Positions 1 through 10,386 of a DNA stretch of 64,000 nt are shown here, piece after piece. Each line of letters starts with the position of its first letter. The first letter of the stretch is position 1. The position numbers and the translations under genes were made by a program. Source of the DNA: Acetobacter ghanensis (GTDB taxonomy: Bacteria > Pseudomonadota > Alphaproteobacteria > Acetobacterales > Acetobacteraceae); the NCBI RefSeq assembly GCF_001499675.1, contig NZ_LN609302.1:1711896-1775895 (forward strand), read 5' to 3'. The notes under the pieces were generated by a model that searched no databases, was not told the origin of the DNA, and saw only the letters and a list, made by a program, of their open reading frames with translations.

Positions 1-2615
1 GGGTTTCGGAGTGTTGTTTTACCCAGAGCTGATGCCAGAACCGGCGTTTCCGTCGGCTCATAATGTTCGGGGAACGGCCCATCAGCCAATTTGTCACCAC
101 CAGCAAACAAAAGACCAACGCCTTCGCTATGCATAATAAACGGACCAACACCGCTGCCGGGTGGTGATGTGACCGGATAATCAGGCACATCCCCGCCTCC
201 CCAGCGTTGACCATCCCATGCAATAATCTGCCGTTTGGGGTCCCACGGACGGCCCTGTACATCCAATGAAGCACGATTATACAGAATGCGGCGGTTAGCA
301 GGCCAAGCCCAAGCCCAGCCGGGGGTTGTGCCTAGCCCGGTATCTGTATTGTCGCGTCTAGACATCTGGTTACCGGCTTCTGTCCATGAGCCGGCAAAAA
401 TCCAACAATAGCTGGATGTGCTGCCGTCATCCTTCATGACGGAAAAATCAGGCAGTAATTCCCCTTTGCGGACGACAATTTTTCCTTTGTCATCCGTTAT
501 GTCGGCCAGTGCGTAGCCGTTGGCTTCCTTCGCCACTTCTTCAGGCGTGGGGTCTTCGGGGTCTTTGTAGTTCCACTGCATGTTCAGAACAGGCTCGGGG
601 CACACACCTCCCTCTTTGGCATATAGCGCTCGGAGTTTGGTAAAGATGGTGCCAATAATGCGTCCGTCATTCCATGCCTCACCCGGTGGTCGGGCACCTT
701 CAAAGTGCCATTGCAGCCAGCGTGCGGAGTTGACGATAGACCCATTTTCTTCTGCAAAGCACGAGGCGGGCAGACGGAAGACTTCTGTCTGAATATCCTC
801 CGGTTTGGTATCGTTATAGGCGCCCTCATTCTGCCAGAAGTTGGATGTTTCCGTATCCAGCGGGTCCATGGTGACCAGAAAGCGGAGTTTAGACAGACCT
901 TCCCGCATACGATTTTTATCGGGCATGGCAGCCAGAGGGTTAAAGCCCTGTGCAATGTAGCCGTTGACCTTGCCCTGCTGCATCATTTCAAAATAGGCCA
1001 GCATATCGTAGCTGCGGTCCCATTTTGGGAGCCAGTCATAACCCCAGTTATTGGTTGGGGTCGCGTGCTCACCCCATAGGGTTTTCATCAGACTGACAAA
1101 GAATTTGGGTGTGTTATGCCAGTAGTTGACCTGCCCCGGTTCATCCGCATGGGGCGTTACGGCTTGCAGGTAGGTATCCAGCGTCTGCTGGCTGTCCTTA
1201 GGCAGGTTCATATAGCCCGGCAGCCGCAGAGAAAGCAGGCCGAGGTCGGTATAGCCCTGAATGTTGGAATGTCCACGCAAGGCGTTCAGCCCGCCACCGG
1301 GCATACCAACATTGCCCAGCAAAAGCTGAATTATAGCCGCTGTGCGTATTATTTGCGTTCCATTGGTGTGGTGCGTCCATCCGAGCGCAAACAGGATGGT
1401 CGAGGTCAAGTCCGGCGCGCTGGTCGCCGCAAGTGTTTCGCAAACGTGCAAAAAATCTTTTTCGGGCGTGCCGGTTATTTGCGCCACAACGTCTGGCGTA
1501 TAACGTGCTGCATGTTGGCGCAACAGGTTGATGACGCAGCGCGGGTTCTGAAGTGTTGGGTCAACAACCGCATATCCCTGAGCATCCCGCTCATAGGTCC
1601 ATGATGACTTGTCGTAACTCCGTTTTTCCGCATCGTAACCGCTAAAGAGTCCTTCGTGAAAACTGAAGTCCTCCCGAACGACGAAGGCCGCATTGGTATA
1701 GGCCTTTACGTATTCATGCTGAATCTGGTCATGCGTTAGAAGGTAGTTGATGACACCCAGCAGGAAAGCTCCATCTGAGCCTGCCCGGATGGGGGCGTAA
1801 AAATCCGCGACGGCGGCACTTCGGTTGAAGCGCGGGTCCACCACCATGACCTTGGCGCCGTTGCGAATTTTGGCTTCCATGACCCATTTGAAGCCCACGG
1901 GGTGAGCTTCTGCCGGATTGCCGCCCATGATCAGCACGACATTGGCGTTTTTTATATCGACCCAGTTGTTGGTCATGGCGCCACGGCCAAGAGTTGGCGC
2001 AAGGGCCGAAACGGTGGGGCCGTGGCAAAGGCGGGCCTGACAGTCAAGCGCGAGCATTCCCATAGACCGGGCGAATTTAAAGTCGAGCAGACCTGTTTCG
2101 TTGCTGGCGGCGGAGGACGCCAACATGCCTGTGCTTAACCAACGATTAACGGTTTCGCCTTTTTCGTTCTTTTCAATAAAGTTTTTGTCACGGTCATCTT
2201 TGAGCAAGCGGGCAATGCGGTCTGTTGCTTCGTCCCAGCTAATGCGCTTCCATTCGTTGCTACCAGGCGCACGGTAGGATGGGTAATGAAGACGTCCTTC
2301 GCTGTGAATGAAGTCAACAAGCCCAGCGCCTTTGGGGCAAAGAGACCCACGGCTGACGGGGTGGTCCGGATCACCCTCAATGTGGAAAATACTGGGTTTG
2401 GCATTTTTGGCGCCATCCCCCAGTGAGTACATCAGCAGTCCGCAGCCAACAGAACAATAGGTACAGTTGTTCCGAGTTTCTTTCGCGCGGAGCAATTTGT
2501 ATTGCCGCGTTTCCTGCGCAAAAGCTTGTGGGGGAGAAAAACCAAGGGCAATGGCGCTGGCTCCTCCTACGCAAGTGCCAGCACCTTTTAAAAACTCTCT
2601 GCGCCCCAGAGCCAT
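1..2615 (-). CDS. fdnG: formate dehydrogenase alpha subunit (FdnG/FdoG type, Cys form), 3' end outside window
   Basis: Catalytic molybdopterin subunit of a membrane-linked, periplasm-facing formate dehydrogenase (formate to CO2, electrons to quinone or cytochrome). About 871 codons are open from the start to the window edge; the family is about 1015 residues, so roughly the last 145 are missing. It begins MALGRREFLKGAG, a twin-arginine export signal, followed by the 4Fe-4S cluster motif NNCTYCSVGCG and a later RGSLCPKG cysteine. At the position of the E. coli selenocysteine the frame reads ARLCHGPTV: residue 197 is Cys, codon TGC at 2025-2027. An upstream in-frame ATG at 2624 adds MVQ and is an alternative start. 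The gene stands alone on its upstream side, with an FNR-like box about 70 bp before the start; beta and gamma subunits would lie beyond the left edge. Confidence 0.93.
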   Translation of the reverse strand, partial: MALGRREFLKGAGTCVGGASAIALGFSPPQAFAQETRQYKLLRAKETRNNCTYCSVGCGLLMYSLGDGAKNAKPSIFHIEGDPDHPVSRGSLCPKGAGLVDFIHSEGRLHYPSYRAPGSNEWKRISWDEATDRIARLLKDDRDKNFIEKNEKGETVNRWLSTGMLASSAASNETGLLDFKFARSMGMLALDCQARLCHGPTVSALAPTLGRGAMTNNWVDIKNANVVLIMGGNPAEAHPVGFKWVMEAKIRNGAKVMVVDPRFNRSAAVADFYAPIRAGSDGAFLLGVINYLLTHDQIQHEYVKAYTNAAFVVREDFSFHEGLFSGYDAEKRSYDKSSWTYERDAQGYAVVDPTLQNPRCVINLLRQHAARYTPDVVAQITGTPEKDFLHVCETLAATSAPDLTSTILFALGWTHHTNGTQIIRTAAIIQLLLGNVGMPGGGLNALRGHSNIQGYTDLGLLSLRLPGYMNLPKDSQQTLDTYLQAVTPHADEPGQVNYWHNTPKFFVSLMKTLWGEHATPTNNWGYDWLPKWDRSYDMLAYFEMMQQGKVNGYIAQGFNPLAAMPDKNRMREGLSKLRFLVTMDPLDTETSNFWQNEGAYNDTKPEDIQTEVFRLPASCFAEENGSIVNSARWLQWHFEGARPPGEAWNDGRIIGTIFTKLRALYAKEGGVCPEPVLNMQWNYKDPEDPTPEEVAKEANGYALADITDDKGKIVVRKGELLPDFSVMKDDGSTSSYCWIFAGSWTEAGNQMSRRDNTDTGLGTTPGWAWAWPANRRILYNRASLDVQGRPWDPKRQIIAWDGQRWGGGDVPDYPVTSPPGSGVGPFIMHSEGVGLLFAGGDKLADGPFPEHYEPTETPVLASALGKTTLRN

Positions 2616-2683
2616 CTGTACCATCCCGGTTTTGTAAAGAAACAGTAATTCCGGTGTATATATGGGCTTCTGGGTTTAGATCA

Positions 2684-2697
2684 TTGATCAGGATCAC
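2684..2697. promoter_or_regulatory. FNR/CRP-family operator-like palindrome upstream of formate dehydrogenase
   Basis: TTGATCAGGATCAC matches the FNR consensus TTGAT-N4-ATCAA at 9 of its 10 fixed positions. It lies 69 bp upstream of the formate dehydrogenase start, in the 265-bp gap before ansB, where a regulator of an anaerobic or microaerobic respiratory gene would be expected. That an FNR homologue binds here is inference; the regulator is not in the window. Confidence 0.5.
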
Positions 2698-2880
2698 ACG
2701 AGATAGCTAAACAAGGCTTTACTTGATAAATTTTTGCATAAATCGGCAAGGGTGTGGCAAAAATGCAAACATGGAATATTAGGAAACCATAGGAAGTTTT
2801 AATTTTTGGCGGTTATCTATATTTGTGTGTATATAGATAACCTGTATAATGTTTTTAAATTATACTTTATGTCTGTAAGT

Positions 2881-4008
2881 TCATTCGGGAGAGCCGGTTG
2901 CTGAGTCTGCATAAGCGAACGCCTGCTGTACTTCGGCAGGTGATGTCTGCTGATTGGCAATCAGAAGCTGAAGCAGAATGCGCGCTTTTTGCGGGTTCAG
3001 GTCGTAGGAAACCGCAAAACCATGCTGGTCGTCTGATACTTCAACATTGCGATTGACAAAACCGCTGCCTGTGCGGGTTGATCGCACAACCAGCAGACCC
3101 TGTGTTACGGCACGGTCCAGCCCCTCAATGGCCAAACGGGACGTATTGCCATCTCCTACGCCAGCCAGAACAATCCCTTTGGCACCATCACGAATGGCAT
3201 TGTCAATCTGTTGGGCATCCATATTACTGTGCGCATAAATAATTTCCACACGTGGTAGTGGAGCATGTTCAGGCGCTCTTAAAGTCGGCCCATGCTGAGG
3301 CAATGCCGCTTCAATAAAACGGATAGAAGCCGGATCGACATAGCCGATGGGCGCCGCGTTAACAGAGCGGAAGGTTTGCACCTCTGTTGTATTGGTTTTA
3401 CTGGCCCAACGGGCACCGTGAATGGTGTCATTCATAACCATCATGACGCCACGCCCTTTGGCTTTGGGGCTTGTCGCAACTTCAACAGCTTCGTACAGGT
3501 TTGCCGGGCCATCGGCGCTAATGGCCGTGCTAGGGCGCATGGAGCCCGTTAGTACAACAGGGTTTGCAGTGTGGATAACATTGCTGAGGAAAAAAGCAGT
3601 TTCCTCCATGGTGTCCGTTCCATGTGTAATGACCACACCATCAGCTTCATGCTGGTCAAAAGCTTTCTGAATACGATTTGCCAGACGGAGCCAGACATCA
3701 TCATTCATGTCCTGTGAGCCGATATTGGCGATCTGCTCAACTTTCAGGTTCGCAAGTTTATCAAGTCCAGGGACCCCTTCCGCCAGTTCCTGCCCACTTA
3801 CGCCGCCTGCATCATAACCAATTGCGGAGCGGGTATCTTTTTTGCCCGATATGGTGCCGCCAGTCGCCAGTACCAGCACACGTGGCAAGGTTTGTGTAGC
3901 GTTATGCTGCAATGGTGATTCGGCATGAACGCACGGAACAGGAAGAGCGGTCGCCAGTCCAAACGTGGCGGCCAAAAGAAGTTGTTTGCAGTATGGGCCA
4001 GAAAACAT
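2881..4008 (-). CDS. ansB: periplasmic type II L-asparaginase
   Basis: Hydrolyses L-asparagine to aspartate and ammonia, probably in the periplasm. Both family signatures are present: the nucleophile loop LATGGTISG near residue 53 and the second catalytic motif HGTDTMEET. From the ATG at 4008 the protein (about 375 residues) opens with a signal peptide, a hydrophobic run LLLAATFGLATALP ending ...CVHA. The frame stays open upstream to 4062, but those 18 extra residues would precede the signal peptide and are encoded inside a large inverted repeat, so 4008 is preferred. It is the last gene of a same-strand run aspT-aspD-ansB. The context says its product aspartate feeds the aspartate:alanine antiporter and aspartate decarboxylase encoded just upstream. 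Confidence 0.93.
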   Translation of the reverse strand: MFSGPYCKQLLLAATFGLATALPVPCVHAESPLQHNATQTLPRVLVLATGGTISGKKDTRSAIGYDAGGVSGQELAEGVPGLDKLANLKVEQIANIGSQDMNDDVWLRLANRIQKAFDQHEADGVVITHGTDTMEETAFFLSNVIHTANPVVLTGSMRPSTAISADGPANLYEAVEVATSPKAKGRGVMMVMNDTIHGARWASKTNTTEVQTFRSVNAAPIGYVDPASIRFIEAALPQHGPTLRAPEHAPLPRVEIIYAHSNMDAQQIDNAIRDGAKGIVLAGVGDGNTSRLAIEGLDRAVTQGLLVVRSTRTGSGFVNRNVEVSDDQHGFAVSYDLNPQKARILLQLLIANQQTSPAEVQQAFAYADSATGSPE

Positions 4009-4030
4009 AGTTACACCGTGGCATATAAAG

Positions 4031-4070
4031 TTAATGGCGTGGAGTATGGAGCCATATTCCACGCCATTAA
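4031..4070. repeat. large inverted repeat in the aspD-ansB gap
   Basis: Two 19-bp arms (4031-4049 and 4052-4070), beginning TTAATGGCGTGGA and ending TCCACGCCATTAA, pair with one mismatch around a 2-nt centre. The repeat lies 23 bp upstream of the ansB start and about 57 bp after the aspD stop. No U-tract follows on the minus strand, so a simple terminator is not obvious. It may be an operator, an mRNA processing or stability hairpin, or an attenuator limiting ansB relative to aspTD. A weaker hairpin (GGGAG/CTCCC, 4091-4109) follows the aspD stop. Confidence 0.6.
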
Positions 4071-4126
4071 AAATAGTATTTGTAGTATGCGGGAGATTAT
4101 AAACCTCCCACGTGGAAACGAGGTGT

Positions 4127-5734
<1,608 letters not shown>

Positions 5735-5753
5735 TTACGGTTCAAAAATAAGG

Positions 5754-7436
5754 TCAGGAAAAAGCAACAACCAGCGGCCCCAGAAGGGTCAGCAGCACAT
5801 TTGCCACGGCGTATGTAATGGCAAAGGGGGTTGTTGGAACGGAATTGCCAGCTTTGTTCAGGACTTCGCCAAAAGCAGGGTTGGCGCTGCGTGAACCTGC
5901 CAGTGCGCCGGCAAAAATGGCGGTATTGTCGTAGCGGAGCACGTAACGCCCGAACAGCATGGTCAGAATAAGAGGAACGAGAGTGACAACGACGCCAAGC
6001 ATGAACAGGGTTAAGCCATGCTCTATAATGGTCGCCACTGCTTGTTGGCCTGTTTGCAACCCGGTTACGGCGACAAACCCCGAAAGACCGAGGTCCACCA
6101 GCAAGGATGAGGATGCCATTGGCATATTCCCCACGGTGCTATGTTTGCTTTGATACCACCCGAACAGAAGGCCAGATAAAAGAGCCCCCCCACCGCTGCC
6201 AAGAGTAAGGGGAACAGACCCCATGCGAATAACAACCAGACCGATCAGCAGGCCCAGAACAAGGCCGCAGCCATGAAAAACCAGATCGGTTTTGACGCTC
6301 TTGGTCAGGATGGGACCCAGTTGTGCAGCCACTCGCTGCACATCCTGACTTGTGCCGTAAAGTGATACGATATCCCCGGACATGGTACGGAGATCATCGC
6401 TGACAGTTTCCGGTTTTCCATCGCGGCTGAGGCCCAAAAGAAAAACGCCATGTCGTGCGGCCGGTGAGAGCATATGCACACATTCGGACACCGTCTTGCC
6501 AGCAAATGCCTTGTTTGTCAGGCAGATGTCGCGACGCACCATGACAACGTCCATACCCTCGGCATTACGGATTTCTTTGCCAAGTTGTTGACCCGCCGAG
6601 ACCACCTCTGCGCGGTGGCCAAAAAGAAGAATAACATCGCCTGCGGCAAGTACCGTGTCAGAGGTCCAGCCAAGCGGAGTTCCGTTACGGTGTATCTGCT
6701 CGACTGTAACGGAGGCGCTTTCAATCTGGCTGACAGATTGCCCGCCCTGCTCAATGACAAAAACACGGCCAATGAGTTCTGGTAAAGCAGGTTGTTCGCC
6801 GTCTGCGTAAATATGAACGCCCCCCATCTGGGCGGCTTCGGCTTTTAATGCATCCTCACGAATGCTGCGTTTGGTTAGCCAGGGCAGCAAGTTTACACAG
6901 AGGATGATCGGACCAAGGGAACCAAAAATGTAAGTGACGGCATAACCGACAGCAACATTCCCCTGCATCTGCTGCACCTGTGCCATAGGCAGGCCCAACT
7001 TTTCCAGTGCGGAACTGGCTGTGCCGATAATGGCTGATTGTGTAAGGCCGCCAGCCGCAATACCCGCAGCCAGTCCTTTATCCAGATGAAAGATGCGGGC
7101 CACGGCAACAACGGTCAGCAGACCGCTAATTGCCAGAACCACAGCCATCAGAACTTCTCGTATGGACTGGCGTCCCAGCGAGCGAAAAAACTGCGGACCA
7201 CTCTGAAAACCAACGGCATAAATAAAGAGCGCGAAGAGTACGGCCTTAATGCCGGAATCAATATGAATCCCAATCTGGCTAATGGCGACAGCCGCAAGGA
7301 GTGAACCAGCTACACCGCCGAGTTGGAAGGAACCAAAACGTATTTTTCCAATGCCATAGCCTATGGCGATAGCCAGAAACAGCGCAATTTCTGGGCATGT
7401 ATTGAGTAGAGTCCTGAAAAAATTAGTTATTTCCAT
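5754..7436 (-). CDS. aspT: aspartate:alanine antiporter
   Basis: Inner-membrane exchanger of the AAE family that takes up aspartate in exchange for alanine. The 560-residue protein has a hydrophobic N-terminal block of helices (about residues 10-185), a central soluble region with two TrkA-C-like regulatory segments (about 205-375), and a second hydrophobic block (about 385-560). That is the two-repeat architecture of AspT (about 543 residues in Tetragenococcus). It is the first gene of the aspT-aspD-ansB run. The 260-bp AT-rich gap upstream must hold its promoter, but no confident -35/-10 pair was identified. Confidence 0.92.
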   Translation of the reverse strand: MEITNFFRTLLNTCPEIALFLAIAIGYGIGKIRFGSFQLGGVAGSLLAAVAISQIGIHIDSGIKAVLFALFIYAVGFQSGPQFFRSLGRQSIREVLMAVVLAISGLLTVVAVARIFHLDKGLAAGIAAGGLTQSAIIGTASSALEKLGLPMAQVQQMQGNVAVGYAVTYIFGSLGPIILCVNLLPWLTKRSIREDALKAEAAQMGGVHIYADGEQPALPELIGRVFVIEQGGQSVSQIESASVTVEQIHRNGTPLGWTSDTVLAAGDVILLFGHRAEVVSAGQQLGKEIRNAEGMDVVMVRRDICLTNKAFAGKTVSECVHMLSPAARHGVFLLGLSRDGKPETVSDDLRTMSGDIVSLYGTSQDVQRVAAQLGPILTKSVKTDLVFHGCGLVLGLLIGLVVIRMGSVPLTLGSGGGALLSGLLFGWYQSKHSTVGNMPMASSSLLVDLGLSGFVAVTGLQTGQQAVATIIEHGLTLFMLGVVVTLVPLILTMLFGRYVLRYDNTAIFAGALAGSRSANPAFGEVLNKAGNSVPTTPFAITYAVANVLLTLLGPLVVAFS

Positions 7437-7696
7437 ATAACAGGCGCTTCGCTTTGTGTGGTTTTAAAGCCTACGTTTTTGTTGTGACAAGGCTGCGTGT
7501 CAAGTGAATGTTTTGATTCTACAAATAAAAACAATGTAAATAGTTTCTAAGTCGTATTGTTACGAATGTATTATAACTTTTTGGTGGATGTTATGTTTGG
7601 GAGATTTTTGTATCTATATGGCATTTTGTATTTATCAGTGATACAAGACCACCCCGCCGGTGGATGTTTATTTTTGTGCCGCAATGAGAGAAGATT

Positions 7697-7738
7697 ATGA
7701 TAGCCAAATATAAAATAAAAATAAAAAATATGTGGTAA
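7697..7738 (+). other. out-of-frame signal-peptide start of the following outer-membrane protein
   Basis: A good Shine-Dalgarno (GAGAGAAG, 7685-7692) precedes ATG 7697, which encodes MIAKYKIKIKNMW and then stops at 7736-7738. Adding one A to the A6 run at 7723-7728 joins this frame to the next gene, giving MIAKYKIKIKKYVVMASVV followed by LSFISGVARA. That is a textbook signal peptide with a lysine-rich n-region, hydrophobic core and ARA cleavage site. The natural start of the outer-membrane protein is therefore probably here, one base out of frame as sequenced. Confidence 0.65.
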
Positions 7739-8670
7739 TGGCAAGTGTTGTCTTATCTTTTATTTCAGGTGTGGCACGCGCAGCCGATGGACAGTGGTAT
7801 ACAGGGTCACTTGTGTCACCTTCCGGTGCTGAGGCACATGCCGGTCTTTTAGGAGTGGAGCCATATTATAGCTACACACAACCTATAGGATATTTTGGGC
7901 CTGATGGGAGTAGTCACCCGCAGCATCCTCGACAGCAAACGTTCAGTAATTCAACCATGTGGAAGTACGGGATTACTGACCATTTGAGTATTCAGGCGCA
8001 TACCGTGGTTAATTATGGGTGGGAGCGAGGGCAAGGGCACTCGTCCGGCCCAAAGTTTGGTGATTTTCCCGTGGATATGGTCTGGCGTTTTGTCGATCCA
8101 AATCCAAAAAAATATATTCCTGCATTTAATCTTTTTGCCGGGGTATATTTTCCCACCGGTGATTATAAAAAATTGCAGAGCAAACAGGACGGCAATGGTA
8201 ATGGAGCTTATGTTTTCCGTGTTGCCATTACAGAGCAGTCTACTTACGTAGTAAATGGGAATCATGCTCTTCGCCTGCGCACATGGGGATGGTTTCGTCG
8301 TGCTCTTACGTCCGCACAACTGGAAGATATGAGCAGTTACGGTACCAGTGCGGGTTTTCATGGTCGTGGTCGACCGGGCATGAGCGGCCAGAGCGGTTTC
8401 TCCCTGGAATATGGGCTTAACCAGTCTTGGGTTTTGGCTATGGATTTGGCGCGTGACTGGGCCAATGGCTCTCGTGTTTGGGGATACGACGCTCACGGTA
8501 AGCGTGTTGATCACATCGGGTCAAGTAGCGGAGATTGGCAGATAGCTCCGGCTGTAGAATATAGCTGGAATTCACGTATGGGTATTATCGTGGGATCGGC
8601 AATTTATTATGCAGGGCATAACACAGGTGTAAAAGTATCGCCGCAGTTTGCCGTGAATATGGTTTATTGA
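7732..8670 (+). CDS. outer-membrane beta-barrel protein (phenol-MetA/SphA-like transporter family)
   Basis: Probable outer-membrane channel of about 310 residues. It has many alternating aromatic/hydrophobic beta strands, repeated G-x-Y/W motifs, a cleavable leader ending GVARA and a C-terminal strand ending MVY, as expected for barrel insertion. The longest intact frame starts at GTG 7732 or ATG 7738, but it lacks a positively charged n-region and is closed upstream by TAA at 7711. The likely native start is ATG 7697, one frame away across an A6 run. Substrate is unknown; a second member of the same general class is encoded at 36950-37840 beside glucose dehydrogenase. The 260-bp region upstream shared with aspT is very AT-rich, with one small hairpin (CCACC/GGTGG near 7650) and nothing else recognised. 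Confidence 0.7.
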   Translation: MVMASVVLSFISGVARAADGQWYTGSLVSPSGAEAHAGLLGVEPYYSYTQPIGYFGPDGSSHPQHPRQQTFSNSTMWKYGITDHLSIQAHTVVNYGWERGQGHSSGPKFGDFPVDMVWRFVDPNPKKYIPAFNLFAGVYFPTGDYKKLQSKQDGNGNGAYVFRVAITEQSTYVVNGNHALRLRTWGWFRRALTSAQLEDMSSYGTSAGFHGRGRPGMSGQSGFSLEYGLNQSWVLAMDLARDWANGSRVWGYDAHGKRVDHIGSSSGDWQIAPAVEYSWNSRMGIIVGSAIYYAGHNTGVKVSPQFAVNMVY

Positions 8671-8716
8671 TTTTAAATATTGCATAATTATCCTCATGAT
8701 TTTTGCCTGAGGATGC

Positions 8717-8752
8717 AAAAGGGGCATCTTCTAATGAAGATGCCCCTTTTTT
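8717..8752. terminator. bidirectional intrinsic terminator
   Basis: Perfect 11-bp stem (GGGGCATCTTC / GAAGATGCCCC) with a 4-nt loop, flanked by an A-run on the left and T6 on the right. It separates the convergent outer-membrane protein and chemotaxis transducer genes and can end both transcripts. Confidence 0.9.
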
Positions 8753-8765
8753 AATGATACTATTA

Positions 8766-10265
8766 TTACGACAGGGTGAATTCGTTCAGCAGCCCTTTAA
8801 GCTGGCGTGCCTGCTGCGCCATGCCAGAGCTTGCAGCAGATGTCTGCTCGACCATTGCTGCATTCTGCCGTGTACCTTGGTCGATCGTGGATACCGCATT
8901 GTTGACTTCCTGCAGGGCCGTCGCCTGTTCAGAAGCCGCTTCAGCAATAGCTTTCAGATGGTCACCAATGTCCGCAACGCTGGAAATAATTGTGCTGATA
9001 GCGTGCCCTGCTTCTTCCATAATGGAAACGCCAGAAAGCACCTGCCCGCGAGATGTTTCAACCAGTTCCTTTACTTCCTTGGAAGCATTGCCTGCACGGT
9101 TAGCAAGATCACGAATTTCCTGCGCCAGTACACGGAACCCACTTCCTGCCTCGCCAGCTCGGGCTGCTTCCACACCAGTGTTCAATGCAAGTAGGTTGGT
9201 CTGAATGGCAATGTTGGACATAACATTGGTAATTTTGCTGATCGCCTCGGAAGAACGCTCAATTTCAGACATTGCTGATGTGGCGCGGTTAATCATGACA
9301 CCAAACTGCTCAGTAATATTCTGACAGTTGTTTACAAACGTGTTGGCTTCGCTAACGCGGGATGCTGTAGAAGTAACCGTTGCTGTAATCTCTTCAACTG
9401 CGGCTGCTGTTTTTTCAACAGAGACGGCCTGCTGTTCTGTCCGATGTGCCAGATCCTGCGCGGCGCTATTAATTTCGCCTGCCGTAATGTCAATTGTTTC
9501 TGTCGTGTCGTTTACAATCCCCAGCGTTTCACGCAGGGATTCAATGGCGCCATTCAGGTTGTCGCGCAGCGGAATATAGGCAGCAGGTAGCTCTTTGTCC
9601 ATTTTCTGGGACAGGTTGCGCTCGGCTACTTCGCTGAGAATGACACCAAAGCTGTCCGCAACGAAAGTCTGCTCTTTATGGATAACTTCATCGCGTGATT
9701 TCTGGCGAGCCTTTTCCGCTTCTTCGAGATACACCGAAATTGTCAGATCCATTTCAAGCATGACAGCTTTTGTCAGGCTCGCAATCGCATCGCCCATCTG
9801 TTCGGCCGAAATGGCAGGTTTTTTGGCGAAGAGGCCAGTCTTGGGAGCGAGATCGCTTATAATGCTGCGGATCAGATGATCCAGCACAATGGCATAACCG
9901 CCAATATACCAGCGGGGTTCCAGCCCAATTCGTGCATGTACGCTACCGATGATATGCACTTTTTCTGCATATTTCTGATCAAAATTTGCAGATGAAATAT
10001 TTTTCCAATGGTCTTGTTGGGCATGTTTTGCATGTCCAATTTTTGATTCAGTCGGAAAGAAAGAGCTTGTTTCAGGCGTTTTGCGAACCTGCTCATAAAA
10101 GCTATCCAGCGCGATTGGCAATTCGCGATCAATAATATCCTTGATCAGACGGATAGATGCGCAATCTTTGTCTGTGAGCTTCATGAATTTGCGACGATAT
10201 TCCAGATCCGCAAAATCCTGCGCACGGTTTTGTGAATGTCTTATTTCGGTGGAAATGCTATTCAT
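8766..10265 (-). CDS. globin-coupled methyl-accepting chemotaxis protein (HemAT-like aerotaxis sensor)
   Basis: Soluble oxygen sensor that should signal to CheA. Residues about 25-185 form a protoglobin domain; the segment SVHARIGLEPRWY contains the expected proximal heme ligand, His110. A linker follows, then a methyl-accepting signalling domain with the conserved hairpin region NLLALNTGVEAARAGEAG (about residues 345-365). No membrane segment is seen in the 499 residues, which fits HemAT-type transducers. It sits next to a heme-PAS cyclic-di-GMP protein on the same strand, so oxygen sensing is the common theme of this locus. A terminator lies between the two, so they are probably separate transcripts. 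Start ATG 10265 is preceded by an AGGAGA-like site. Confidence 0.92.
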   Translation of the reverse strand: MNSISTEIRHSQNRAQDFADLEYRRKFMKLTDKDCASIRLIKDIIDRELPIALDSFYEQVRKTPETSSFFPTESKIGHAKHAQQDHWKNISSANFDQKYAEKVHIIGSVHARIGLEPRWYIGGYAIVLDHLIRSIISDLAPKTGLFAKKPAISAEQMGDAIASLTKAVMLEMDLTISVYLEEAEKARQKSRDEVIHKEQTFVADSFGVILSEVAERNLSQKMDKELPAAYIPLRDNLNGAIESLRETLGIVNDTTETIDITAGEINSAAQDLAHRTEQQAVSVEKTAAAVEEITATVTSTASRVSEANTFVNNCQNITEQFGVMINRATSAMSEIERSSEAISKITNVMSNIAIQTNLLALNTGVEAARAGEAGSGFRVLAQEIRDLANRAGNASKEVKELVETSRGQVLSGVSIMEEAGHAISTIISSVADIGDHLKAIAEAASEQATALQEVNNAVSTIDQGTRQNAAMVEQTSAASSGMAQQARQLKGLLNEFTLS

Positions 10266-10298
10266 TTGAATCTCCTAATTATCGTTTTGGGTGCTTTA

Positions 10299-10332
10299 TT
10301 TTCTGAAGGGGAATGCCCTCCCCTTCAGAAAA
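10299..10332 (-). terminator. intrinsic terminator after the EAL gene
   Basis: Perfect 13-bp stem (TTCTGAAGGGG extended by T/A pairs) around a short loop, with A/T runs at both ends. It lies 55 bp after the EAL stop codon and upstream of the chemotaxis gene on the same strand. Confidence 0.85.
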
Positions 10333-10386
10333 TTTATGGATATTCAGGGTAGACCTTCGGGCGTTAGAAACCCTGCGTTTACGGCA

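Noticed and set aside
2025..2027. Possible selenocysteine (TGA) readthrough in formate dehydrogenase
   Set aside because: The codon at the Sec position is TGC and the frame contains no stop.
584..2138. Plus- and minus-strand short open frames across the first 2.1 kb
   Set aside because: All overlap the continuous formate dehydrogenase frame, which is open to the window edge with conserved motifs.
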